The notes under the pieces: generated by a model
What the model saw: the letters and a program-made list of their open reading frames with translations, nothing else
The model's database searches: none
What the model was told of the DNA's origin: nothing
Shown here: positions 1 through 5,511 of the stretch, one piece after another
Layout: the number at the start of each line of letters is the position of its first letter
Position numbering within the stretch: position 1 is the stretch's first letter
Source of the DNA: Draconibacterium orientale
GTDB taxonomy: Bacteria > Bacteroidota > Bacteroidia > Bacteroidales > JAADGE01
DNA length: 5,511 nt
Assembly: GCA_020718265.1 (NCBI GenBank)
Contig: DYSM01000205.1
Span: 1-5,511 of the forward strand
Direction of reading: 5' to 3'
Made by a program: the position numbers and the translations under genes

Positions 1-96
1 AAATGGCTATAATTTACATAAAATCAAAGATTTACACGTTTTCTTACAAACACTATTTACAGTTTCTCAATTAATAATTCTTAATTCATAACTCAA
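1..96. other. AT-rich leader upstream of the photolyase gene
   Basis: No gene is visible here. The reading frame of the downstream photolyase is closed by a TAA at 82-84, so that gene cannot start further upstream than position 97. The segment is very rich in A and T and presumably holds the photolyase promoter. A TATAATTT string at 8-15 is a possible -10-like element, but it matches the Bacteroidota -7 consensus (TAnnTTTG) only poorly, so I do not call a promoter. No purine-rich ribosome binding site precedes the ATG. Confidence 0.5.
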
Positions 97-1416
97 ATGG
101 CACTCCGCACTCCTAATATTCGTTTAACTGTTTTTTGGTTCCGACGCGATTTGCGTCTGGCTGATAATACAGGTCTTTATCAAGCACTTACATCCGGTTT
201 TCCGGTTTTGGGATTATTTATTTTTGATACCGATATTTTGGACAAACTTCCGCGCAACGACCCGCGTTTTACGTTCATTCACACGAATGTGCGGTTGCTT
301 AATTTGTTTTTGCATGTTTCCGGTTCTGCAATTTTGCCGAAAAAAGGAAAGCCACTTGATGTTTTTCGCGAACTTGTTGATAATTATAATATTGAAGCCG
401 TTTATACCAACGAAGATTACGAACCTTATGCCCGAAAACGCGATTCGGAAGTTGCCGAATTTTTGAAAACGCGCGGCATTGGGTTTCATTCGTTCAAAGA
501 CCAGGTGGTTTTTGCGCCCGACGAAATACTCAAAACCGACGGCAAACCTTACACGGTTTATACGCCGTATGCCAAAAAATGGCTCGAAAAATTTCAGCAA
601 ACTCAGCTTGACATCAAATTAGTTGAAAATTTGTTGCAAAATTTCGTTCCCGCAACACCCGATAAAATTCCTGAAATTGACGAACTTGGCTTCATCGAAA
701 ACAGAATGCCCGTGCCCGACCCTGTGTTGAATGCCCAAATTTTGAACCGCTACGAAGCCGAGCGTGATTTTCCGGCATTGCAAGGCACATCGGGCATGAG
801 CGTGCATTTTCGGTTTGGCAAAATAAGTGTGCGTAAAATTGCGCAACAAGCTCAGCAGCACAGCCCTGTGTTTTTGGGCGAGCTTATTTGGCGCGAATTT
901 TTCATGCAAATTCTTTGGCATTTTCCGCACGTGGTTGAAAAAAGTTTCAAACCTGCGTACGACCGCATTGAATGGCGCAACAACGAAGCCGAGTTTGCCG
1001 CTTGGTGCGAAGGGCGCACGGGTTATCCGCTCGTGGATGCGGGTATGCGCGAGTTGCTCGCAACCGGCTCCATGCACAACCGCGTGCGCATGATTACGGC
1101 ATCGTTTTTAGTCAAACATTTGCTGATAGATTGGCGTTGGGGCGAGGCGTTTTTTGCAGAAAAATTGATGGATTTCGACCTTGCCGGAAACAACGGAAAC
1201 TGGCAGTGGGCGGCAGGTTGCGGCTGCGATGCTGCGCCGTATTTTCGCATTTTTAATCCGACGGCGCAAGCACAAAAATTTGATAAGGATTTAGAATATA
1301 TCCGAAACCGGATTCCTGAATTTGACACACTTGATTATCCGCAACCGATTGTAAACCATGAATTTGCACGAGAACGTGTGCTCTCGGCATACAAAAAAGC
1401 CTTGACGGAGAGTTGA
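97..1416 (+). CDS. phrB: Deoxyribodipyrimidine photo-lyase (class I CPD photolyase)
   Basis: Cytoplasmic flavoprotein that uses blue light to split UV-induced cyclobutane pyrimidine dimers. The 439 residues hold an N-terminal alpha/beta antenna domain (about 9-135, beginning VFWFRRDLRL) and a C-terminal helical FAD domain (about 220-435). Compared from memory with E. coli PhrB, the dimer-contact residues E274, W277, N341, R342, M345 and W384 appear here as E262, W265, N328, R329, M332 and W371. The FAD-proximal N378 is N365, and the electron-transfer tryptophans W306/W359/W382 are W293/W346/W369. TSGMS (231-235) corresponds to the FAD phosphate-binding TSxLS. This set favours a true CPD photolyase over a cryptochrome. 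Compared with E. coli, about 20 residues are absent between IPEF (406-409) and TLDYPQPIV (411-419). The antenna cofactor cannot be decided. The ATG at 97 is the first start after an in-frame stop at 82-84. The gene is single, convergent with its neighbour, and no terminator is seen after it. Confidence 0.96.
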   Translation: MALRTPNIRLTVFWFRRDLRLADNTGLYQALTSGFPVLGLFIFDTDILDKLPRNDPRFTFIHTNVRLLNLFLHVSGSAILPKKGKPLDVFRELVDNYNIEAVYTNEDYEPYARKRDSEVAEFLKTRGIGFHSFKDQVVFAPDEILKTDGKPYTVYTPYAKKWLEKFQQTQLDIKLVENLLQNFVPATPDKIPEIDELGFIENRMPVPDPVLNAQILNRYEAERDFPALQGTSGMSVHFRFGKISVRKIAQQAQQHSPVFLGELIWREFFMQILWHFPHVVEKSFKPAYDRIEWRNNEAEFAAWCEGRTGYPLVDAGMRELLATGSMHNRVRMITASFLVKHLLIDWRWGEAFFAEKLMDFDLAGNNGNWQWAAGCGCDAAPYFRIFNPTAQAQKFDKDLEYIRNRIPEFDTLDYPQPIVNHEFARERVLSAYKKALTES

Positions 1417-1534
1417 AAAGTTTGTAACGATTGAATTTTTTAAGCCCTTACAGTTATTTGAACAAAAAACGGCAATGCCTTGTGTAAAGCATTGCCGCAG
1501 TGAAAGTTAGAGTTCAAAATCTCAGACGGTGAGG
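1417..1534. other. Convergent intergenic region
   Basis: These 118 bp separate two genes whose 3' ends face each other. The only clear element is the minus-strand terminator hairpin at 1464-1497. On the plus strand the same hairpin is followed by CAGTGAAAG with no T run, and the T run at 1435-1440 (ATTTTTTAA) has no convincing stem before it. The photolyase transcript therefore has no recognisable intrinsic terminator here. No small gene is supported. Confidence 0.6.
1464..1497 (-). terminator. Rho-independent terminator of the large secreted-protein gene
   Basis: Perfect 9-bp stem: CGGCAATGC at 1470-1478 pairs with GCATTGCCG at 1489-1497 across a 10-nt loop. Read on the minus strand, the stem is followed at once by six T (A run at 1464-1469) and then GTT. 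It lies 38 bp past the stop codon of the minus-strand gene, the usual place for an intrinsic terminator. The plus strand has no T run after the stem, so termination is expected in one direction only. Confidence 0.85.
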
Positions 1535-4500
1535 TTATTGTTTTATGAATTTGCGGACAACGGTTCCGCTTTCGTTTGTAATTTTTATGCTGTAAATTCC
1601 GCTTTGGAGGTTGCTTACATTTATTTGGTTATCTGCGTTTTGTTGGCTTATTACAACTCTGCCGGTCATATCAACTATCTGAATGTCTGCTTTTTTCAGA
1701 CCGTTAATAGTTATTATATTGCTTGCGGGGTTGGGGTAAACTGTAACGGTTTTGCTGATATTTTGCGAAGCAGATGAAGCAACGTCCTGCATAACTGTTA
1801 CATGTTGCGAGAGCATTCCGTTTGCGGATACGGTTACTATTGCCGTGCGGGGGCTTGCCGATGCGTTTTCTTGTGCGGTTACAGCAATTGTTTGGTTTGC
1901 ACTTCCGGCTGTTTGGCTGACCGCAAGCCAATCTTCGCTGCTTGCTATTTCCCAATCAATATTTGAAGTTACATCGAAGATTGCGGTGCTGTTAGCAGTG
2001 GCTTGTACCGTAAGTTCAGTTGTGGAAATCAGTAAATAGTTAAAGTTTGCAACCAATGTTCTGTCAGCTGTTGCCGTAAATGTATAGATTGCATTTGACG
2101 AAACTTCTACGCCGGATTCTGTCCATTTTGCAAAGGTATAACCTACATTTGCAACTGCCGTTAAAGAAACGGTTTCGTCTTGATTGAACAGACCTGTCCC
2201 TAAACCTTCGATTGTTCCGGAATTAGCAGGTGAAACTGTCGCATTAACAAAATAAACACCGGCAGGTTGATAATCCCATTGCAGTTCAAAATCGCCTTCT
2301 TCGTATGAGAGTCCTGCTATTATGAAGTAAACGCGTTGTGTAGAACCTGTTTCGTTCGTCCAATCAATTGGTGTTGTGTCGGTGTCATCAATACAAGAGA
2401 TTTCGTTTTCGCCCGGACACGAGCCTCCGTAACGCATCGAATGGCGTGAGTCAAAGTTATTCCCTGTTTGACCGATTGAAAGTGACGCTCCGGGTGCAAC
2501 GTCTCGATAAAAAATTAAATCTTTGGAACTTTCCATGCTGCAAAAACTAAAATCATTCGTAGCTGTGCTGGTTGTTCCTGCGTATGGCGATGACATTTCA
2601 GCTAAATTCATAGCGTTAGAACAATCATCTCCTAAAACTTTGACTCTGAAACTATAAGGACCTGCCCAGCAACTGTTATCTGTAGCACCGCAGATGGCTT
2701 GTACGTAGAACTGATAGCTTGCAGTGGGTAATAAATTTGAAATTTCTACCGAATTCGTGGTTGCTGTTTGGCGGATACCCGTGCCGAGTTCGAATCCGCT
2801 CTCGCCGTATTCGACTGTCCATTCTGTTGCGTCACCGCTTTCGGTCCAAGATAATACCGTAATGTTTGTATTGATTGAACTTGCAGATAATCCTCCGGGT
2901 TGCGAGCAAGACGGCATTGTGCTTTGATATAATTCGTTGATTTCAGCAGAATGTAATGCCCGATTATACACACGAACTTCATCAATTTTACCATCAAAAT
3001 ATTTTGGATTATAATCGGGCGAAAAGCCGATGATAATTCTGTCTTGCCAGTCAAAATTGGAAAATTGTTTCAAGCCTTGTGCAACTCTACTACCATTTAC
3101 GTATAATGATTGCCCGATACCCACTCCGTATTCATATACAACATGATACCATTCTGAATTTCCATAAATACCTGTATTCGTGCTTATAGTTTCTTCGCTC
3201 CAAAGTCTAACGTATATGTTTCCGTCTCGTAGATGTATATTTCTGTCATTTCCATTGTCACCTAAGTAACCATTTGCAACAGAAAAAAGTCCGCCGTCTT
3301 CGCTGTCTGATTTAAACCAAAATGACACGGACATTGCTGTTTCCGAAACATCTAAATAGCTTTCAATGTATGAGTTGCTGCCATTAAAATCGTAAGCACT
3401 ATTATCTTGACATAATCTATCCGGAGTCAGAACAGCATTATTGTTGATTCCATGATTTGAATTGCCGCTGTCGTCGTTTGCATTTCCGTTAAAAGGGTAA
3501 TATGCCAGGAGACCGGACGTTAAATCTACACCAAAAACAGGGGTTATTTCATAATTTTGCCCCATAGTAATAGTCAATGGGTTGTCTGTGCCGGTTATAT
3601 CGCCTGCCCAACCTTGAAAGATGTAACCGCTTTCCGGAACTGCTAAAATCTCAACAACAGTATTTTCATTAAAATAGTGTGCCCCTGCGGGTGGTGTGGT
3701 TGTGCCATTTTCGGCAGAATTTAGTTGCAGTGCGTATTGTGTTGCCGTAGTTTCATTGAAGTGTGCAACTACTTCTATATTCTCGTTTACAGTAACGATG
3801 TACGGATTTTCTGTAATTTGCGTACCGCTGACTAACCAGTAATCAAACATCGAACCTTGTTGGGCTGAGGCGTACAGACTCATATCTTCGCCTGTGAAAA
3901 CAGTATAATCACCAGGAATCGGGGTTGTTGCACCATTCCCGATTACCGATAACGTCAAGGTTGAGGTTGGTATTTCTTCCACCAAAACATCATCAATAAC
4001 AATTTCCCCCCAACTGTAACTGCCGTTTCCGAGACGGAATGCAATATTCAAATCGCTGCCTGTATAGGTATTGAAATAAACAGTATATTCTGTCCAATTG
4101 TAACTTAAATTTACAGCTTCAACCAGTGTAAATGAATTCGCCGCATTAACAGTACCGACTTGAATATCACTAATATCACTTTCATAGAAGGTGGCTTTAA
4201 ATTTCACCCGTAACGTATTGATATTTTGCGTAAATTGAGGTAATTTAACCGTGGTATATCCATTGTCGTTCGTCGATAATCCTAAGCTGTTCGGTGCAGA
4301 TGAATACATCCAAGTAGATATACGTGTGTAACCGGAAGCAGACCAACATACGGGTAAGAGGTTTGAGTTGTCGAAATTTTCGGAATAAGGTACCGAATAA
4401 GTAACACATTCAGTGTCGAACGTATAAGGTCCGCTCCAATGGCTCAGGTCGCCCCCGCCGCAGTCGGAACGTAAGTAATATTGGTATCGTGTTGCAGGAT

Positions 4501-5455
4501 TTAAGTTTGTGAGTGTGTACGGATTTAGACTGATTCCGTTAATTGCAGTTCCGTTTCCAGTTTCAAAGCCGTAATTACCGTATTCAATGTCGAATAAGCC
4601 GGAACCGGATGCGTCCGTCCAAGCTAAATCGGCACTAGTTGTAGTAAAATTAGAGGCATTTAGATTTGTCGGTTGCAAACAAGACGGGAGTGTCGTAAAG
4701 CTGATTGGGTTAGACCATGCACTTGTTTCAGCACAAATCGGACGGACGTAAACCTGATACGTTGTTTCGGGCGTTAAACCCGATAATTCAAACGGATTAT
4801 TTGTAGCACTGACAAAGGTTCCGTTATCAGGGTCGAAACCTACTGCGCCAAAGCTAACTTGCCAGCTTGTTGCATCTCCGTGTTCTGCCCATGCTAAATC
4901 TACATTGTAGGCTTGTATATCGCTCACTGCCAAGTTTGTTATTTCCGGACATGCAGGTATTTCTTCCACCAAAACATCATCAATAACAATATACCCCCAA
5001 TCGTAACTGCCGTTTCCGAAACGGAATGCAATATTCAAATCGCTGCCTGTATAGGTATTGAAATAAACAGTATATTCTGTCCAATTGTAACTTAAATTTA
5101 CAGCTTCAACCAGTGTAAATGAATTCGCCGCATTAACAGTACCGACTTGAATATCACTAATATCACTTTCATAGAAGGTGGCTTTAAATTTCACCCGTAA
5201 CGTATTGATATTTTGCGTAAATTGAGGTAATTTAACCGTGGTATATCCATTGTCGTTCGTCGATAATCCTAAGCTGTTCGGTGCAGATGAATACATCCAA
5301 GTAGATATACCTGTGTAACCGGAAGCCTCCCATTCAAGTGGCATTTCGCTTGAATGGTCGAAATTTTCCGAATATGGCACAGCCAATTGTGCTTGTGCAT
5401 TTGTCATCAGCCCGCACAAAACAAAGGCAACTAAAAAAAATATAAACTTTTTCAT
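1535..5455 (-). CDS. Secreted multidomain adhesin-like protein with T9SS type A sorting domain
   Basis: A 1306-residue protein predicted to cross the inner membrane by Sec and the outer membrane by type IX secretion, ending secreted or surface-attached. Order: signal peptide 1-22; choice-of-anchor-J-like jelly roll A 24-167; FN3 169-255 and 259-348; jelly roll B 353-496; InlB-like repeats 499-566 and 573-642; LamG 647-845; FN3 850-938; unclassified four-Cys beta domain 943-1063; InlB-like repeat 1068-1138; BACON-like 1142-1224; T9SS sorting domain 1236-1306. All recognisable parts are binding or structural beta modules. No hydrolase or protease motif is seen, so adhesion or glycan binding is an inference and the ligand is unknown. 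The ATG at 5453-5455 is chosen because the signal peptide begins there, although its frame stays open to the window edge. C14 is not in a lipobox (the residue before it is L), so a lipoprotein is unlikely. No Shine-Dalgarno is seen. A terminator follows the gene. Confidence 0.93.
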   Translation of the reverse strand: MKKFIFFLVAFVLCGLMTNAQAQLAVPYSENFDHSSEMPLEWEASGYTGISTWMYSSAPNSLGLSTNDNGYTTVKLPQFTQNINTLRVKFKATFYESDISDIQVGTVNAANSFTLVEAVNLSYNWTEYTVYFNTYTGSDLNIAFRFGNGSYDWGYIVIDDVLVEEIPACPEITNLAVSDIQAYNVDLAWAEHGDATSWQVSFGAVGFDPDNGTFVSATNNPFELSGLTPETTYQVYVRPICAETSAWSNPISFTTLPSCLQPTNLNASNFTTTSADLAWTDASGSGLFDIEYGNYGFETGNGTAINGISLNPYTLTNLNPATRYQYYLRSDCGGGDLSHWSGPYTFDTECVTYSVPYSENFDNSNLLPVCWSASGYTRISTWMYSSAPNSLGLSTNDNGYTTVKLPQFTQNINTLRVKFKATFYESDISDIQVGTVNAANSFTLVEAVNLSYNWTEYTVYFNTYTGSDLNIAFRLGNGSYSWGEIVIDDVLVEEIPTSTLTLSVIGNGATTPIPGDYTVFTGEDMSLYASAQQGSMFDYWLVSGTQITENPYIVTVNENIEVVAHFNETTATQYALQLNSAENGTTTPPAGAHYFNENTVVEILAVPESGYIFQGWAGDITGTDNPLTITMGQNYEITPVFGVDLTSGLLAYYPFNGNANDDSGNSNHGINNNAVLTPDRLCQDNSAYDFNGSNSYIESYLDVSETAMSVSFWFKSDSEDGGLFSVANGYLGDNGNDRNIHLRDGNIYVRLWSEETISTNTGIYGNSEWYHVVYEYGVGIGQSLYVNGSRVAQGLKQFSNFDWQDRIIIGFSPDYNPKYFDGKIDEVRVYNRALHSAEINELYQSTMPSCSQPGGLSASSINTNITVLSWTESGDATEWTVEYGESGFELGTGIRQTATTNSVEISNLLPTASYQFYVQAICGATDNSCWAGPYSFRVKVLGDDCSNAMNLAEMSSPYAGTTSTATNDFSFCSMESSKDLIFYRDVAPGASLSIGQTGNNFDSRHSMRYGGSCPGENEISCIDDTDTTPIDWTNETGSTQRVYFIIAGLSYEEGDFELQWDYQPAGVYFVNATVSPANSGTIEGLGTGLFNQDETVSLTAVANVGYTFAKWTESGVEVSSNAIYTFTATADRTLVANFNYLLISTTELTVQATANSTAIFDVTSNIDWEIASSEDWLAVSQTAGSANQTIAVTAQENASASPRTAIVTVSANGMLSQHVTVMQDVASSASQNISKTVTVYPNPASNIITINGLKKADIQIVDMTGRVVISQQNADNQINVSNLQSGIYSIKITNESGTVVRKFIKQ
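1538..1750 (-). other. T9SS type A C-terminal sorting domain
   Basis: Residues 1236-1306. TVTVYPNPASNIITI, IQIVDMTGRVV, INVSNLQSGIYSIKI and the basic end VVRKFIKQ are the conserved motifs of the type A sorting signal. The domain directs export through the type IX system and is normally removed by the PorU-type sortase, often with attachment to A-LPS. Finding it complete at the stop codon shows that the gene's 3' end is intact. Confidence 0.95.
1784..2032 (-). other. BACON-like domain
   Basis: Residues 1142-1224. ISTTELTVQATANSTAIFDV, then W1168 in SNIDWEI, W1176 in EDWLAVS, TAQENASASPRTAIVTVSANG and the closing VTVMQ fit the BACON family (Bacteroidetes-associated carbohydrate-binding often N-terminal). 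Here it sits near the C-terminus, just before the sorting domain, where it may act as a spacer or mucin/glycan binder. The role is inferred. Confidence 0.8.
2042..2254 (-). other. InlB-like (divergent B-repeat) domain 3
   Basis: Residues 1068-1138. VNATVSPANSGTIEGLGTG, then ETVSLTAVANVGYTFAKW and the closing TATADRTLVANF match the divergent InlB repeat pattern well. It separates the four-cysteine domain from the BACON-like domain. Confidence 0.85.
2267..2629 (-). other. Unclassified four-cysteine beta domain
   Basis: Residues 943-1063. It begins DDCSNAMNLAEM, continues GTTSTATNDFSFCSMESSKD and LIFYRDV, has GGSCPGENEISCIDD near 1010-1024, and ends YFIIAGLSYEEGDFELQWDY. Cysteines are C945, C972, C1013 and C1021. 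The layout resembles beta-sandwich modules of the pre-peptidase C-terminal type in Bacteroidota secreted proteins (NDxCsnA...GtT..AtnD...C...kD...Y), but I cannot assign a family with certainty. Confidence 0.5.
2642..2908 (-). other. Fibronectin type III domain 3
   Basis: Residues 850-938. CSQPGGLSASSINTNITVLSW opens it, then WTVEYGESGFELG, ISNLLPTASYQFYVQAICG and WAGPYSF. The C850/C922 pair repeats the spacing of FN3 domains 1 and 2 (72 residues). It is separated from those two by jelly roll B, two InlB-like repeats and LamG. Confidence 0.83.
2921..3517 (-). other. LamG / concanavalin A-like lectin-glucanase domain
   Basis: Residues 647-845. GLLAYYPFNGNANDDSGN opens the domain, then YDFNGSNSYIE, MSVSFWFKSD, WYHVVYEYG, LYVNGSRV, IIIGFSPDYN and DGKIDEVRVYNRALHSAEI. 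This is a full-length laminin-G-like jelly roll of the LamG type 3 family. Such domains often bind glycans or protein ligands through loops and calcium. It lies between an InlB-like repeat and an FN3 domain and is the best candidate for the binding head. The ligand cannot be read from sequence. Confidence 0.9.
3530..3739 (-). other. InlB-like (divergent B-repeat) domain 2
   Basis: Residues 573-642. LQLNSAENGTTTPPAGAHYF, then VVEILAVPESGYIFQGWAGD and the final TMGQNYEITPVF match the same pattern as the previous repeat, with the characteristic GYxFxGW centre. At DNA level it is clearly diverged from repeats 1 and 3. Confidence 0.8.
3758..3961 (-). other. InlB-like (divergent B-repeat) domain 1
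   Basis: Residues 499-566. The pattern LTLSVIGNGATTPIPGDY, then GEDMSLYASAQQGSMFDYW, ending VNENIEVVAHF, is that of divergent InlB B-repeat (beta-grasp-like) modules. These usually act as stalks or spacers in surface proteins. A second copy follows almost directly. Confidence 0.75.
3969..4339 (-). repeat. 371-bp intragenic direct repeat, copy B (jelly roll B)
   Basis: Encodes residues A373 to I495 plus part of P496, the bulk of the second jelly roll. It differs from copy A in four residues: R378 for G49, L475 for F146, S481 for D152 and E484 for Y155. All six base differences lie in these four codons. Copy B has cysteines just outside the repeat (C350, C370) that copy A lacks at the matching places. 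Confidence 0.95.
4412..4681 (-). other. Fibronectin type III domain 2
   Basis: Residues 259-348. CLQPTNLNAS opens the domain, followed by LAWTDASG, IEYGNYGF, LTNLNPATRYQYYLRSDCG and WSGPYTF. The C259/C332 pair is 73 residues apart. It lies directly after FN3 domain 1 and before jelly roll B, so the unit jelly roll-FN3-FN3-jelly roll forms the N-terminal third of the protein. Confidence 0.85.
4691..4951 (-). other. Fibronectin type III domain 1
   Basis: Residues 169-255. It has the FN3 signature: LAW in strand B, WQVSFG in strand C, LSGLTPETTYQVYVRPIC towards the end, and closing strand ISFTT. C169 and C241 are 72 residues apart and match equivalent pairs in the other two FN3 domains. Likely a spacer or ligand-presenting module. 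Confidence 0.85.
4956..5326 (-). repeat. 371-bp intragenic direct repeat, copy A (jelly roll A)
   Basis: Encodes residues A44 to I166 plus part of P167, the bulk of the first choice-of-anchor-J-like jelly roll. It matches copy B (3969-4339) at a constant offset of 987 bp with six base differences. The 290 bp at 5021-5310 are identical to 4034-4323. Outside the repeat similarity drops sharply, except for a short conserved patch around the PYSENFD motif (near 5358). The module begins with PYSENFD and ends with the IVIDDVLVEEIP strand typical of these adhesin-type jelly rolls. Confidence 0.95.
5390..5455 (-). other. Sec signal peptide coding segment
   Basis: Residues 1-22: a positively charged start (MKK), a hydrophobic core FIFFLVAFVLCGLM, then TNAQA. 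The A20-x-A22 pattern predicts signal peptidase I cleavage between A22 and Q23. This segment fixes the translation start, because the upstream in-frame codons would add charged residues ahead of it. Confidence 0.9.
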
Positions 5456-5511
5456 AAAAAAATATAATTTAAAATTTTCCCTACTCGTCGTATCGCTTTT
5501 CGGATGCCGTG
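5456..5511 (-). other. Upstream region of the secreted-protein gene, cut by window edge
   Basis: Read on the minus strand this is a more GC-rich part (5475-5511) followed by a very AT-rich part that runs straight into the ATG with a T run (A run at 5456-5462). No Shine-Dalgarno is visible. One of the three frames could be the tail of an upstream gene: it ends TASEKRYDE and a TAG, 25 bp before the ATG. With nine codons visible this cannot be judged. A promoter cannot be placed with confidence. Confidence 0.4.

Noticed and set aside
214..1328. Open frames of 101-152 codons on the minus strand and others on the plus strand, overlapping the photolyase
   Set aside because: They are antisense or shifted shadows of a strongly conserved gene, show no recognisable domain, and have basic, low-quality composition. 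The photolyase explains the region fully.
97..1416. Cryptochrome instead of photolyase
   Set aside because: All dimer-contact residues known from E. coli PhrB that I could align are conserved, and there is no C-terminal extension of cryptochrome type.
1520..1533. Small inverted repeat CTCA-GACGG-TGAG
   Set aside because: The 4-bp arms are too short to mean anything, and no T run follows on either strand.
1529..3054. Short plus-strand and shifted minus-strand open frames across the secreted-protein gene
   Set aside because: All lie within a continuous 1306-codon frame whose product has recognisable domains from end to end.
3969..5326. The paired repeats as an insertion sequence or transposon ends
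   Set aside because: The repeats are direct, in frame, encode the same protein domain, and enclose FN3 domains with no transposase or target-site duplication.
1535..5455. Possibility that the large gene is a fusion or frameshifted assembly of several genes
   Set aside because: One uninterrupted frame runs from a signal peptide to a complete T9SS domain, and mosaic architecture is normal for such cargo proteins.
5390..5455. Lipoprotein signal with C14 as the lipidated cysteine
   Set aside because: The residues before C14 are F-V-L, which lack the small residue needed at -1, and a good signal peptidase I site follows at A20-Q21-A22.
97..5455. Functional system linking the photolyase and the adhesin-like protein
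   Set aside because: The genes converge, share no promoter, and their products act in different compartments. Nothing in the sequence supports a joint role.

Overview
The window most likely comes from a member of the Bacteroidota. The main evidence is the large protein on the minus strand. It starts with a Sec signal peptide, ends in a type IX secretion (T9SS) type A sorting domain, and carries a BACON-like domain and InlB-like repeats. T9SS is essentially confined to this phylum. The moderately AT-rich DNA and the lack of Shine-Dalgarno sequences before both genes agree with this. Genus or family cannot be set from what is visible.

Layout: positions 1-96 are an AT-rich leader without a gene. 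Positions 97-1416 (+) encode a complete class I DNA photolyase. Positions 1417-1534 are a short convergent intergenic region with a clear intrinsic terminator that serves the minus strand only. Positions 1535-5455 (-) are one 1306-residue secreted multidomain protein. Positions 5456-5511 are the start of its upstream region, cut by the window edge.

The secreted protein reads, from N to C: signal peptide, choice-of-anchor-J-like jelly roll A, two fibronectin III domains, jelly roll B, two InlB-like repeats, LamG (concanavalin A-like) domain, third fibronectin III domain, an unclassified four-cysteine beta domain, third InlB-like repeat, BACON-like domain, T9SS sorting domain. It is probably a surface or secreted binding protein (adhesin or glycan binder). 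No catalytic domain is visible.

The two genes converge and show no functional link: one repairs UV damage in the cytoplasm, the other acts outside the cell. I see no mobile element, CRISPR array, RNA gene or new multi-gene system. The most notable signal is a 371-bp near-identical direct repeat inside the secreted-protein gene. Its six base differences fall in only four codons, all of which change the amino acid, with no silent change. The repeat spacing of exactly 987 bp would allow in-frame loss of 329 residues by recombination.
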